Assembly (NCBI RefSeq): GCF_000971985.1
Contig: NZ_LAQQ01000001.1
Coordinates: forward strand, 992,001 to 1,056,000
Reading direction: 5' to 3'
DNA from: Paenibacillus dauci
Lineage (GTDB): Bacteria > Bacillota > Bacilli > Paenibacillales > Paenibacillaceae
Length of the DNA stretch: 64,000 nt
Positions 18,668-28,646 of the stretch are shown in pieces. The translations under genes were made by a program, and so were the position numbers. Positions within the stretch are counted from its first letter, which is position 1. The number at the start of each line of letters is the position of its first letter. The notes under the pieces were generated by a model, which saw nothing but the letters and a program-made list of their open reading frames with translations, was not told the DNA's origin and did not search any database.

Positions 18668-19047
18668 TGATAATTCCCCTTCCTCATGTATCCATACCAG
18701 CTCTGTCCGGGATGATATTTGAACAGAACGCATTGTTGAGTTTTCGTTTTCAGGTGTACCTATGATCTTATTTGTATTGTAAAAAAGCATATATGGGTTA
18801 CTTATACGCTTTCTGTTCTCTGCCCGTTTCAAATAATTTAGAACCACGTACTTGTACCAAGTACCAATAACGGGCAAAGCTTTGTGTAGTGGAGGTTGTT
18901 CAGCTGCATGCGGACCTCTGCAGCATGGATAATCCACCCTGTCAGTCGGCAGAATGATACCTGCCAATCATGCAAAAAAAATACATATTGAACTACCTTA
19001 TATTGTACTATAACCCTTTACAGAAATAAATAAAGTATTTAGAAGTG
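18668..19047. other. divergent intergenic region fakA/rpmB
   Basis: About 380 bases without a supportable gene. An open frame continues into fakA but lacks a ribosome-binding site. No yloU or spoVM reading frame was seen, although these neighbour rpmB in B. subtilis. Confidence 0.5.
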
Positions 19048-19077
19048 TTGACGTCGCTTTCTTGATTGTGATAATAT
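19048..19077 (+). promoter_or_regulatory. sigma-A promoter of rpmB
   Basis: TTGACG (19048-19053) with GATAAT (19070-19075, spacing 16, preceded by TGT) or TAATAT (spacing 18), about 50 bases before the rpmB start. Confidence 0.7.
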
Positions 19078-19126
19078 GTTATGAGTGTTGTTTTCATGCA
19101 CTTTTTCGGAAATAGGAGGTGTAACT

Positions 19127-19315
19127 ATGGCTCGTAAATGTTATGTAACTGGTAAAACAGCTGGCAGCGGTAACAACGTATCCCACGCTAACAACCGTAA
19201 CCGCCGTACTTGGGGCGTGAACGTTCAAAAAGTTCGCATCCTCGTAGACGGTAAACCAAAACGCGTATACGTAAGTACTCGCGCTTTGAAATCCGGTAAA
19301 GTTACCCGCGTATAA
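19127..19315 (+). CDS. rpmB: 50S ribosomal protein L28
   Basis: A 62-residue basic protein of the large subunit: [10 protein letters not shown], the NNRNRRTWG segment and the C-terminal [10 protein letters not shown] are typical of L28. Only one N-terminal Cys is present, so it is a zinc-free paralogue type. The start is the ATG after ATAGGAGGTG; an upstream in-frame codon is not used. It stands alone with its own promoter and terminator, divergent from fakA. Confidence 0.97.
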   Translation: MARKCYVTGKTAGSGNNVSHANNRNRRTWGVNVQKVRILVDGKPKRVYVSTRALKSGKVTRV

Positions 19316-19331
19316 TGATATGTTCATGAAG

Positions 19332-19363
19332 AAAGCATCTCTATTGAGTAGAGATGCTTTTTT
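19332..19363 (+). terminator. rpmB terminator
   Basis: AAAGCATCTCTA pairs with TAGAGATGCTTT, then a T-run. Confidence 0.95.
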
Positions 19364-19446
19364 GCTATCTTCCGATAGTTCTATTTGATTTTCGATAACG
19401 GATAGATTGATCATCAAATCGATAAAACAACAAATATATAATCTCA

Positions 19447-19489
19447 AACAAAACGCGCCAATCCATTTAAAGGATTAGCGCGTTTTGTT
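19447..19489. terminator. bidirectional terminator between rpmB and rpe
   Basis: Stem AACAAAACGCGC-AATCC with GGATT-GCGCGTTTTGTT, an 18-base arm with one mismatch, between convergent genes; serves rpe on the minus strand. Confidence 0.75.
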
Positions 19490-19597
19490 ATACTTATGCA
19501 TCTTTATAGGATCATAATGAATTCACGAATGTTGGCTAAAATAAGACCTCTACTCTTCAAATCCTTCATATCCTGAACAGCAAGATTGAAGATCTTT

Positions 19598-20260
19598 TTA
19601 GTGCAGACTATCGCGAATACTCTGAATAGCTTTGGCACGATCAGGCGTATTGAATACTGCGCTGCCTGCTACGAGTACGTCTGCACCTGCTTCTACAACC
19701 TGCTTGGCTGTAGAGGCAGTAATACCACCGTCTACTTCGATATGCAAAGCAGTATGACCCATAGCATTGGCCCACTCGCGAATCTCACGAATTTTGTTCA
19801 CGGTACGCGGAATGAAAGCCTGTCCGCCAAACCCTGGGTTCACTGTCATAACGAGAACCAGATCTACATCTTCCAGTACTTCACGGATCGCCGCTGCCGG
19901 TGTAGCCGGATTAATCGCCACTCCTGCTTTGATACCATGTTCCTTGATAAGATGAATCACACGGTGCAGGTGGATACATGCTTCTGCATGAACGGTGATC
20001 ATCTGTGCACCTGCTTTCACGAAATCTTCGATATAACGTTCCGGATTTTCGATCATCAGATGAACATCTTTGAACAGACCGGTATGTGCCGAGATCGACT
20101 GCATCACCGGTGCTCCAAATGTAATATTCGGAACGAAATGACCATCCATCACATCAATATGCACCCAATCGGCTCCACCGCGCTCTACATCAGCTACTTC
20201 TGCCAGCAGTTTACCAAAATCAGCTGACAGAATAGAAGGTGCTATTTTCACTTTATGCAT
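19598..20260 (-). CDS. rpe: ribulose-phosphate 3-epimerase
   Basis: A 220-residue TIM barrel that interconverts ribulose-5-phosphate and xylulose-5-phosphate in the pentose phosphate pathway. Seen: APSILSADF, HIDVMDGHFVPNITFG (metal and catalytic residues), MTVNPGFGGQ and VDGGI. Start ATG at 20260 has GGAGG upstream and lies right after the rsgA stop. The thiN gene that follows rpe in B. subtilis is absent. Confidence 0.98.
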   Translation of the reverse strand: MHKVKIAPSILSADFGKLLAEVADVERGGADWVHIDVMDGHFVPNITFGAPVMQSISAHTGLFKDVHLMIENPERYIEDFVKAGAQMITVHAEACIHLHRVIHLIKEHGIKAGVAINPATPAAAIREVLEDVDLVLVMTVNPGFGGQAFIPRTVNKIREIREWANAMGHTALHIEVDGGITASTAKQVVEAGADVLVAGSAVFNTPDRAKAIQSIRDSLH

Positions 20261-20262
20261 GA

Positions 20263-21186
20263 TTAATACCTCCGTTTCTCGTCTTTCATTTCCTGATAAA
20301 ATTGCTCATAGTGCTTGTATCTGCTATTGGCAATTTCTCCATTCTCCAGAGCATCCAGAACTTTGCAGCCCGGCTCGTGTAGATGGGTACATCCACGGAA
20401 CTTGCAGTCACTCGAATAGCGATTGAATTCACGGAAACATGAGCCCAGATCCTCAACGCCCAGTTGTGTAAAGTTCAATTGACTGAAGCCCGGCGTATCT
20501 GCTACATAGCCGCCACCTTCCAGTTCGATCAGTTCCACATGACGGGTCGTATGCTTACCACGACCGAGACGCATACTGATTTCACTGGTGTTCAGATCGC
20601 TGCCGGGAATGACTTTGTTCAGCAAAGAAGATTTACCCACACCTGACTGTCCGGCAAACATGCTGATCTTGTTATTCAGCTCTTGACGAATCTGATCGGT
20701 ACCCAGATCCTGCTCGGCACTGGTAAGAATAACCTGATAGCCAATATCTTCATATAGCTGTCTGGCCTGCTCTACAGCCTGACGCATCGCTGTATCTTCT
20801 TCACGCAGCAAATCCATTTTGGTAAAACAGATCAATGGTTCCAGACCCGCATGCTCGATATGTACCAGGAATTTGTCCAGCAGAATCAGGCTCAGATCGG
20901 GTTCTTTTACGGAAAAAAGCAGTACAGCCTGACGAATATTAGCCACAGGAGGACGGATCAATTCCGTCCTCCGTGGCAGTATTTCATCTACCATACCTTC
21001 ACCATTCTCAGTGAATGAAAAGATAACCTGATCGCCAACCAGTGGGGATTCCCCTCTTTTTTTGAAGATTCCGCGGCCGCGGCACTGTATCGTATCCGGT
21101 TGATCCGCAGGGATCGCTTCATCTGTCTGCTCGGGTTTTACATAATAATATCCGCTTAGTGCTTTGACGATTAAGCCTTCTGGCAT
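20263..21186 (-). CDS. rsgA: ribosome small subunit-dependent GTPase RsgA
   Basis: A 307-residue, circularly permuted GTPase for 30S maturation. Order: OB fold (residues 1-70), G4 TKMD, G1 GQSGVGKSS, G3 DTPG, then a zinc motif with Cys-x4-Cys-x-His-x6-Cys spacing (DCKFRGCTHLHEPGC). The start ATG has GAGAGGACGG upstream. It follows prkC by 47 bases; RsgA is a reported substrate of PrkC in other Firmicutes. Confidence 0.98.
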   Translation of the reverse strand: MPEGLIVKALSGYYYVKPEQTDEAIPADQPDTIQCRGRGIFKKRGESPLVGDQVIFSFTENGEGMVDEILPRRTELIRPPVANIRQAVLLFSVKEPDLSLILLDKFLVHIEHAGLEPLICFTKMDLLREEDTAMRQAVEQARQLYEDIGYQVILTSAEQDLGTDQIRQELNNKISMFAGQSGVGKSSLLNKVIPGSDLNTSEISMRLGRGKHTTRHVELIELEGGGYVADTPGFSQLNFTQLGVEDLGSCFREFNRYSSDCKFRGCTHLHEPGCKVLDALENGEIANSRYKHYEQFYQEMKDEKRRY

Positions 21187-21233
21187 GTAATCCGTCCTCT
21201 CATTGATCTTGCATGTTGAGTCATGATCTACGA

Positions 21234-23447
21234 TTAGGGCGTACTGGTATCACTGCCCGTATCATCGGTATTTCCATTGCCGTTACCCTGACCATTCCCT
21301 TGTCCATTACCATTACCGAGACCATTTCCATTTCCGTTTCCTTCACCAGGAACAGGATCAACTGTCCCTTCATCTTCTGGAGGAGTGGTCTCTTCGGCTG
21401 GAGGAGTTGTTGTCTCCGGTGGCGGTGTCACTTCTCCGGTATTTTCAGGCTCTACTACACCTTCGGACAGTGTTCCCTGCTTAGCTTCATTGTACCCAAT
21501 TGCAAAAGTATCCAGGAACTGACCATCACGGTAGACCTTAACGACACCATTTTGGTTAGGATCCAGCACCATATTGACCTGCAGCGATTTACGGGAATCA
21601 ATCGTTTTGGTTCCCCAGTCGCGATCGGCACCACGGGCATCTGTATAGACAATATTAATCTTGCTGGTCTTGCCTGCTGTAGCTGGCGGTACAGATACGG
21701 TATATGTGTAGTTCAACGCTTCCGGCGGATAGCCGGTGCTTACCCATATATCCACTGCACTTCCTTTGGTCACCGAACCACCGGACTGTGGATTCTGGCG
21801 AGTTACTTTACCTTTATCGACTGTATAGCTTGCTTCCTGCTGTACATTGCCTACTTTCAGACCGGCAGAGGAAATTTTGGATTGGGCATCCGACTGGCTG
21901 ATCCCTGCTACAGACGGTACCGAGGTAGTAGATACGCCTTTGCTTACGATTAATGTAACCGGTTGGGATTCCGGATCTACATCTTCGTTCGCTCCAGGTT
22001 TCTGGTCAAATACCTTGCCTGCTTCTACACTGTCGTTATTTTGGTCCTGTCTGGCAATCTGATCATCCTTGAAGCCCATTTCGATCAATTCTTTGCGGGC
22101 ATCATCATAGGTCGAATTTGTAAAATCAGGCATTTTTTTAAGTTCTTTGGCCATAGCGACACTGAGTTTGATCTTCGTGTTCTGCTTGACTGTCGTATTT
22201 GGCTGTGGATCCTGCTCATACACCGTACCTGGGGCAATGCCCTCCTGATATTCCCGATGTACATCTTCTGCAATATCCAGACCGTATTTAGCCAATTCCA
22301 CTCTTGCCTGTGTTTCCGTCATATTCGTAACACTCGGTACCGTAACTTCATCCTTGTTCAGCGTCTGATTTACATAGAATACAATTAAGAACATGATCAG
22401 CAATACAGCCAGTACCGAAGAGACAATGATTATCGTTTTTTTACGGTTGTTCTGTTTGGAAGCTGCTGTAGCTTTACTTTTGCCTCGGTCTCTCTCCATG
22501 CTTCGCACCTCATCATCCGGCAGACCGACCGGGATTGAATTAGGGCGAATCGCCGATACGACCTTGGTCTGCTCGTCATCATCATTACTCGCAAAGTAGA
22601 CTCTGGATTCTGTGCTGCGCTCCGGCAGCAAACAGGTATCCAGATCCGTTAGCATATCATGGGCAGAATGATATCGTTCCGCCGGATTTTTACGCATTGA
22701 TTTAAGTATAATATTCTCTACGCTCTGCGGAATCAGCGGGTTAATGAGTCTTGGATCTTCGAACTCATCCTGCAGATGCTTCAGCGCAACACTGATAGGG
22801 CTCTCCCCCTGGAAAGGCAATCTGCCGGTCAGCATCTGATAAAGCACAATCCCGAGCGAATAAAGATCGGATTTTTCTCCAGTTGTTACCCCTTTGGCAT
22901 GTTCGGGAGAAAAATAATGTACAGAACCGATAACAGAGCCTGTCTGGGTAATGGTCGTCGATGTAACTGCACGGGCAATACCAAAGTCCGTTACTTTTAC
23001 TCGTCCATTACGACCGATCAATATATTATGCGGCTTGATATCGCGGTGAATAATCTGATTATGATGCGCATGTTCCAGTGCATCACAGATTTGCGTTGCA
23101 ACTCGTACCGCTTCCTCAACAGGCAAAGGAGCACGTTCTTTGATAATTTCGTTCAGATTCTGGCCATTTACATATTCCATAACGATGTAATGAATATCAT
23201 CTTCTTGTCCTACATCATAAATACTGACAACATTCGGATGGGACAACGATGCCGCTGATTGAGCTTCACGGCGAAATCTGCGAATAAATTCTTCATCATA
23301 TACAAATTGCTGACGCAGTACCTTGATCGCTACATGACGGTTTAGCAGTACATCTTTGGCACGATAAACGAGTGCCATGCCACCGCCGCCGATTTCTTCC
23401 AATACTTCATAACGACCGCCCAGAATACGTCCTATCACGATGTCCAC
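21234..23447 (-). CDS. prkC: PASTA-domain Ser/Thr protein kinase PrkC
   Basis: A 737-residue membrane kinase. Kinase domain (10-270) with EEIGGGGMA, VAIKVL, HRDIKPHN and DFGIAR; one membrane segment (~337-360); three PASTA repeats outside the cell that bind muropeptides; then an Ig-like stretch. The last ~75 residues are Pro/Glu/Thr-rich then Gly-Asn repeats, an uncommon tail. Start ATG overlaps prpC by 13 bases, so kinase and phosphatase are coupled. PrkC controls germination, cell-wall and stress responses. Confidence 0.97.
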   Translation of the reverse strand: MDIVIGRILGGRYEVLEEIGGGGMALVYRAKDVLLNRHVAIKVLRQQFVYDEEFIRRFRREAQSAASLSHPNVVSIYDVGQEDDIHYIVMEYVNGQNLNEIIKERAPLPVEEAVRVATQICDALEHAHHNQIIHRDIKPHNILIGRNGRVKVTDFGIARAVTSTTITQTGSVIGSVHYFSPEHAKGVTTGEKSDLYSLGIVLYQMLTGRLPFQGESPISVALKHLQDEFEDPRLINPLIPQSVENIILKSMRKNPAERYHSAHDMLTDLDTCLLPERSTESRVYFASNDDDEQTKVVSAIRPNSIPVGLPDDEVRSMERDRGKSKATAASKQNNRKKTIIIVSSVLAVLLIMFLIVFYVNQTLNKDEVTVPSVTNMTETQARVELAKYGLDIAEDVHREYQEGIAPGTVYEQDPQPNTTVKQNTKIKLSVAMAKELKKMPDFTNSTYDDARKELIEMGFKDDQIARQDQNNDSVEAGKVFDQKPGANEDVDPESQPVTLIVSKGVSTTSVPSVAGISQSDAQSKISSAGLKVGNVQQEASYTVDKGKVTRQNPQSGGSVTKGSAVDIWVSTGYPPEALNYTYTVSVPPATAGKTSKINIVYTDARGADRDWGTKTIDSRKSLQVNMVLDPNQNGVVKVYRDGQFLDTFAIGYNEAKQGTLSEGVVEPENTGEVTPPPETTTPPAEETTPPEDEGTVDPVPGEGNGNGNGLGNGNGQGNGQGNGNGNTDDTGSDTSTP

Positions 23448-24208
23448 CCCTTTGTATCCGACCTGGGTGCAGAGTCATTGACCTCGAACAAGGCAACCGT
23501 GATATTATCTTCGCCACCGGCTTCCAGTGCAAGAGCAACCAGATGCTTGGCACGGTCTTCCAGTGGAATACCTGCCAGTGCAACGGTCTCGATCTGATCA
23601 CCGGTAACCATATTGGTCAATCCATCGCTGCAGAGCAGCAGCACTTCTCCCGAGGATAATTGAATATCATCCAGCTCTACACTCACTTCGGAATCTGTTC
23701 CCAGCGCACGTGTCAGTACATTACGGCGCGGATGGGCAGCAGCTTCTTCCTGACTGATCTGTCCGGTCTTGAGCAGCTCATTGACGAGGCTATGATCCTG
23801 CGTTAACAAACGCAGTTCGTCCTCTCCGACCAGATAGGCACGGCTGTCTCCAATATGTCCGATAATGCCTTGATTGCCTCGCAGAAGTGCCGCTACGATC
23901 GTCGTTCCCATGTTGTAGTAATCGCTGTTCGTCTTTGCCATATGAAAAACAATGTCATTGGCATGCAAAATCGCGTCATGAAGCGCTGCACGGCAGGCTT
24001 CGGCCGATAATCCGGCCTCCAGCCCCTGCAGATCGCTTACTACAGTCTGGACGGCCAGCTGGCTGGCTGTATCGCCTGCCCGATGGCCGCCCATTCCGTC
24101 TGCCACAATACCAAGTATATATTCTTCCTGTATACTACCGATCCACACCGAATCCTCATTCACCTGTCGAACGCGTCCCTTATCACTCAGCTGCGCTGCT
24201 CTAATCAA
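23435..24208 (-). CDS. prpC: Ser/Thr phosphatase PrpC (PP2C)
   Basis: A 257-residue soluble PP2C phosphatase opposing PrkC. Seen: NEDS near residue 18, VADGMGGH, GTTIVAALL, GHIGDSRAY, LCSDGLTNMV, EDNITV. The start is a TTG at 24208 with GAGGTG eight bases upstream, six bases after the rlmN stop. Confidence 0.97.
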   Translation of the reverse strand: MIRAAQLSDKGRVRQVNEDSVWIGSIQEEYILGIVADGMGGHRAGDTASQLAVQTVVSDLQGLEAGLSAEACRAALHDAILHANDIVFHMAKTNSDYYNMGTTIVAALLRGNQGIIGHIGDSRAYLVGEDELRLLTQDHSLVNELLKTGQISQEEAAAHPRRNVLTRALGTDSEVSVELDDIQLSSGEVLLLCSDGLTNMVTGDQIETVALAGIPLEDRAKHLVALALEAGGEDNITVALFEVNDSAPRSDTKGWTS

Positions 24209-24214
24209 CTCTGA

Positions 24215-25261
24215 TCACCTCGCTGTCGATTCCATGTGCTTCGCCCGCAACTGTCCGCAGGCCGCAGCGATATCATGACCCTGTTCACGACGGATCGTTA
24301 CATTAACGCCTTTATCCGCCAGAATACGCTGGAATTCAAAAATATCTTTGCGTGGTGTACGCACATAGTTACGTTCAGGTACATAATTGACAGGGATCAG
24401 GTTGACGTGACACATCATATCCTTAAGAACATTTGCCAATTCTTCGGCATGCTCCGGACGGTCATTCACGCCGCCGATCAGTGCATATTCAAATGTAATA
24501 CGACGTCCTGTTTTTTCCATATAATAATGCAGGGATTTCATTACATCATCAAACGGGAAGCGACGGTTAACCGGCATCAGCTTGGAACGCAGCTTGTCAT
24601 TTGGTGCATGAATGGAGATCGCCAGATTGATCTGGGTTTCTTCGTCTGCAAATTTATAGATATTCGGTACGATACCACTTGTAGATACAGTGATATGACG
24701 CTGGCCGATATTCAGACCTTTTTCGTGAATCATGATACGCAGGAATTTCATGGTTGCTTCGTAGTTCTCGAACGGCTCACCCGAACCCATGATTACGATA
24801 CTGCTGACACGCTCATTGGTCTCATCCAGGATTTTCTGTGCCTGAACGACCTGAGCTACAATCTCGCCTGCTGTCAGGTTACGCTTCAGACCGCCCAGTG
24901 TCGACGCACAGAATGTGCAACCGATGCGGCAGCCTACCTGTGTTGTTACACAGATACTGTTACCATAGTTGTGACGCATGATAACTGTCTCAATCGCATG
25001 ATCATCATGCAGACCAAACAGGAATTTCACCGTGCCATCCTTGGATTGCAGCTTGGTGATTTCGCTCAGTGTCACAAAAGAAAACTGGTCGTTCAGCTTG
25101 GCGCGCAGTCCTTTGGAAAGGTTCGTCATTTCCTCAAAAGAAGATACACGCTTCACATACAGCCAGTCAAAAATTTGTCCTGCCCGGAAAGCAGGCTCGC
25201 TATTTTCTTGCACCCATGCCTGGAGATCTTCCAGTGAATAATCATATATAAAGGGTTTCAT
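24215..25261 (-). CDS. rlmN: dual-specificity RNA methyltransferase RlmN
   Basis: A 348-residue radical SAM enzyme that methylates C2 of A2503 in 23S rRNA and A37 in some tRNAs. The [4Fe-4S] motif [17 protein letters not shown] and the C-terminal Cys (AAACGQLR) are visible. I use ATG at 25261; a GTG twelve bases upstream is an alternative because AGGTG is distant. Confidence 0.97.
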   Translation of the reverse strand: MKPFIYDYSLEDLQAWVQENSEPAFRAGQIFDWLYVKRVSSFEEMTNLSKGLRAKLNDQFSFVTLSEITKLQSKDGTVKFLFGLHDDHAIETVIMRHNYGNSICVTTQVGCRIGCTFCASTLGGLKRNLTAGEIVAQVVQAQKILDETNERVSSIVIMGSGEPFENYEATMKFLRIMIHEKGLNIGQRHITVSTSGIVPNIYKFADEETQINLAISIHAPNDKLRSKLMPVNRRFPFDDVMKSLHYYMEKTGRRITFEYALIGGVNDRPEHAEELANVLKDMMCHVNLIPVNYVPERNYVRTPRKDIFEFQRILADKGVNVTIRREQGHDIAAACGQLRAKHMESTAR

Positions 25262-25468
25262 TGAATTTATCACACCTATTCTTCATCTCTTATTTTTGTA
25301 CATTTACAATACAGGTTACATCGGGTTTGCATCTTTACTATTTTAGCACAAAAAAAAGAAAGCCTAAAGAGGTGCCCGCCAGCTTCTGCTATTTTAAAGC
25401 GAAAGCATTGCCTGACGTACCCGCTGTAGGCCGTTATTGTGTATCCGTAGTTGTGCTAAGACCCTATA

Positions 25469-26956
25469 CTAACTCATTCTGCGTAAAGCCGCAATATAAA
25501 ATCCGTCCGAATGATAATCCTGCGGCAATATTTGCAGACCGATACTGGATTCGTTACTTTTTTTGCCTGACGAGCCGCGCTGTTTGGCAGCTGCTTCCTG
25601 TAAAGGTGCCAGTGGTGTGTCTGCTGCTTCAAATGAAGGATTCTCTTCCAGGAAACTGCGTACTACATATTCATTCTCACTGTACTCGATTGTACAGGTG
25701 CTATAGACCAGAATACCACCCGGCTTGAGCAGGGTAGATACCTGGCGGATCAGCTGCTGCTGAAGCTCGGAAATCTCCTGGATATCCTGCGGAGATTTAT
25801 TCCATTTCAGATCCGGTTTGCGACGGATAACGCCAAGCCCCGAGCACGGTGCATCCAGCAGAATCCGGTCAAAGGAAGCTGCCGGATAACGGTCGGTCAG
25901 TGTGAGTGCATCCCCGATCGCTGTCTCGATCATATTCAGATGCAGGCGCTGTGCCTGATCATCGATCAGCTTGCGCTTGTGATCATGAATATCATTGGCA
26001 ATAATTTGTCCCTGATCATTCATTTTCTCAGCCATATGAGCTGTCTTGCCGCCCGGAGCTGCACAGCAGTCCAGCACTTTCATACCCGGCTGCGGCTGTA
26101 CCGCTTCCGCGACCAGCATGGAACTTTCATCCTGAATGGAGATCAGACCTTCGCGATACCAATCTGTCAGTGCCATATTGCCACTGCCACCTACCAGAAT
26201 ACCATCCGGTGCTACTGCCGAAGGCTGAGCATAATAACCGGCTTCATTCATCGTCCGCATCATTTCATCCCGGGAAATCCGGAACGTATTGACCCGTACG
26301 CTGACCGCAGGCGGTTCATTGTTGGACATACAGATCTGCTCGGTCGTCTCTGCGCCATACTGCTTGATCCAGCGTTTCACCATCCACTGGGGATGAGAGT
26401 ACTGCAGCGATATACGTTGTGCGGTTGGCAGACCTTCCGGAATCGATAATTCATCCAGCTGACGAAGCACATTACGCAGCACGCCATTTACCATGCCGGA
26501 TACACCCTGATGTCCACGACGTTTGGCAATATTGACGGCTTCGTTCACCGCTGCGTGAGACGGAATGCGATCCAGGTAATAAATCTGGTAAAAGCTCATA
26601 CGCAGCAGGTTGCGTACCCATGGCTGCAGCTTTTGGGTGCCTTTGGCAACCAGCTGGTCAAGAAAATAATCAATTGTATTGAGATGAGCTACCGTACCGT
26701 AAACGAGTTCTGTAGCAAGACCTGCATCCGAACGTTCCAGATCTGCCTGGATCAATGCCTGATTCAGCTTAAGGTTACTATAGGAACCTTCCACCTCTAC
26801 GTCGGTCAGTACATTCAGCGCCACATCGCGGGCGGACAGCTTGCGACTCGCTCCACCGCCGCTGCGTTGATGCTGAACATTATGCTTTGGACGAGCTGAT
26901 TGACTGCCAGCGGAACGCTCTTGTCCGTTGCTTCTTTTCTTCTTGTCGTCGCTCAC
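25469..26956 (-). CDS. rsmB: 16S rRNA m5C967 methyltransferase RsmB
   Basis: A 495-residue protein. NusB-like N-terminal domain (residues ~40-170), then a SAM methyltransferase: CCAAPGGKT, DAPCSGLGVIRRKPD and YSTCTI with the catalytic Cys. The first ~35 residues are polar and basic, longer than usual. The GTG start overlaps the fmt stop (GTGA). Confidence 0.96.
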   Translation of the reverse strand: MSDDKKKRSNGQERSAGSQSARPKHNVQHQRSGGGASRKLSARDVALNVLTDVEVEGSYSNLKLNQALIQADLERSDAGLATELVYGTVAHLNTIDYFLDQLVAKGTQKLQPWVRNLLRMSFYQIYYLDRIPSHAAVNEAVNIAKRRGHQGVSGMVNGVLRNVLRQLDELSIPEGLPTAQRISLQYSHPQWMVKRWIKQYGAETTEQICMSNNEPPAVSVRVNTFRISRDEMMRTMNEAGYYAQPSAVAPDGILVGGSGNMALTDWYREGLISIQDESSMLVAEAVQPQPGMKVLDCCAAPGGKTAHMAEKMNDQGQIIANDIHDHKRKLIDDQAQRLHLNMIETAIGDALTLTDRYPAASFDRILLDAPCSGLGVIRRKPDLKWNKSPQDIQEISELQQQLIRQVSTLLKPGGILVYSTCTIEYSENEYVVRSFLEENPSFEAADTPLAPLQEAAAKQRGSSGKKSNESSIGLQILPQDYHSDGFYIAALRRMS

Positions 26957-27909
26957 TGGAACACCGTACCTTTGGTCAGGGATGTACCGCGTACATAGTC
27001 TGCCGCACGCAGTGCTTTTTTACCGGCTGGCTGTACTTCGGTTAGTGTAATAACGCCATCCCCCGTACGGACGGTAATACCTTCAGTTCCCATATCTACG
27101 ACAGTACCCGGTGCAGCATTAGTCGCTCCCGCAGGTAATGCAGCCGCTAGATCAGGCTGAAGGGTTTTCCATACTTTGAATACTTCATCATTCCAGAGGG
27201 TGAATCCACCGGCAAAAGGTACCAGTCCACGAATATGGTTATAAATGGACCGGCTGTCTTTCGACCAGTCGATCTTCTCGTCATCACGTGTCAGATTGGG
27301 CGCGTACGTCGCCTGCTCATCATCCTGCGGCTCCGCCTCAACCGGTCCTTGCAGTAGACGCGGCAGCTCCTGACGCAGCAGTACGGCTCCAGCCTCACTC
27401 ATTTTGGCAAATAATGTACCTGAGGTATCTTCATCTGTAATTGGAACTTCCAGACGGGAAATCATATCTCCGGTATCGAGTCCTTCTGCCATATACATCA
27501 GTGTAATACCGGTTACGGTCTCGCCATTAATGATAGAGCGCTGAATAGGTGCTCCACCACGGTATTTTGGCAGCAGCGAGCCATGAATATTTACACAACC
27601 CAGACGAGGCAGATCAAGTACCGCTTTTGGCAAAATCTGTCCATAGGCAGCTGTTACGATCAGGTCCGGTTCATAGGCAGCCAGCTCGGCTACCGCTTCA
27701 GGACTGCGCATACGCTGTGGCTGCAATACAGGCAGTCCATGCTCCATAGCTGCTGCTTTGACTGGAGTAGGCGTCAATACTTTTTTGCGTCCCTGTGGAC
27801 GATCCGGCTGCGTGACTACACAGACCACATTCATTCCTTCTTCCAGTAGTACATTCAAGCTGGCCACGGCAAAATCAGGTGTTCCCATAAATGCAATTTT
27901 AACAGTCAA
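26953..27909 (-). CDS. fmt: methionyl-tRNA formyltransferase
   Basis: A 318-residue enzyme that formylates initiator Met-tRNA. Seen: FMGTPDFA, NIHGSLLPKYRGGAPIQ and MAEGLDTGD. The start is a TTG with AAGGAG eight bases upstream. Four bases separate it from def, the enzyme that later removes the formyl group. Confidence 0.98.
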   Translation of the reverse strand: MTVKIAFMGTPDFAVASLNVLLEEGMNVVCVVTQPDRPQGRKKVLTPTPVKAAAMEHGLPVLQPQRMRSPEAVAELAAYEPDLIVTAAYGQILPKAVLDLPRLGCVNIHGSLLPKYRGGAPIQRSIINGETVTGITLMYMAEGLDTGDMISRLEVPITDEDTSGTLFAKMSEAGAVLLRQELPRLLQGPVEAEPQDDEQATYAPNLTRDDEKIDWSKDSRSIYNHIRGLVPFAGGFTLWNDEVFKVWKTLQPDLAAALPAGATNAAPGTVVDMGTEGITVRTGDGVITLTEVQPAGKKALRAADYVRGTSLTKGTVFQ

Positions 27910-27912
27910 AGC

Positions 27913-28392
27913 TTATTCTCCTTCCTCATCCAGTCTGCGGTCATAGACACGCTCGGCAATATCGGTAAATAGTACACCGTTCAAATGATCAATCTCATGC
28001 TGAAGCGCACGTGCAAGCAGTTCGCTTCCGGTAATAGTTATTTCTTTCCCGTTACGATCCAGGCCTTTGACGGTCACTTCCATCGCACGGCGAACTTCAC
28101 CGTTCAGTGCCGGGATGCTTAGACAGCCTTCCGAACCGAGCTGTTCTCCGCTACTGGCTACAATCTCCGGATTGATCAATTCGATCAGACCGTGTTCATC
28201 GCCTACGTCCACGACGATAGCGCGTTTTAGTATACCGACCTGTGGTGCAGCCAGACCTACGCCATCTGCATCATACATTGTGTCTGCCATATCGGTCAGC
28301 AGCTTTTGTACATTAGGGGTGATTTTGGTAACTTCTTTTGCTTTTTTATGCAATACTTCATCAGGTTCTTTTACAATAATACGAATAGCCAT
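27913..28392 (-). CDS. def: peptide deformylase
   Basis: A 159-residue Fe-dependent deformylase. All three motifs are present: [17 protein letters not shown] and HEIDHLNG. I use the ATG at 28392 (AAAGGA upstream); an ATG twelve bases upstream overlaps the ribosome-binding site. Confidence 0.98.
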   Translation of the reverse strand: MAIRIIVKEPDEVLHKKAKEVTKITPNVQKLLTDMADTMYDADGVGLAAPQVGILKRAIVVDVGDEHGLIELINPEIVASSGEQLGSEGCLSIPALNGEVRRAMEVTVKGLDRNGKEITITGSELLARALQHEIDHLNGVLFTDIAERVYDRRLDEEGE

Positions 28393-28646
28393 CGGGTATC
28401 CCATCCTTTATTTGTTCTACATTACAAGTGTTTATTGCTGTGCATTACAGATTTCAATTGCACATAGATGCAGTGCATACTGTCATTCTCTGTCTGACAG
28501 ATATTTCTGTTTGTGCGCAAAGTACAGGGCAGCACTTCAACAGCTGCTGCCCTTCTGCTCTAGCTATCCCATATCCGTTATAGCCCTTGGCCGCGATCCA
28601 TTATGATACTGGAAATGTATATCCTGGATCATTATTTCACGGATGA

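Noticed and set aside
24236..25237. 333-codon plus-strand frame
   Set aside because: Antisense shadow of rlmN; protein is Cys/His-rich without domain logic.
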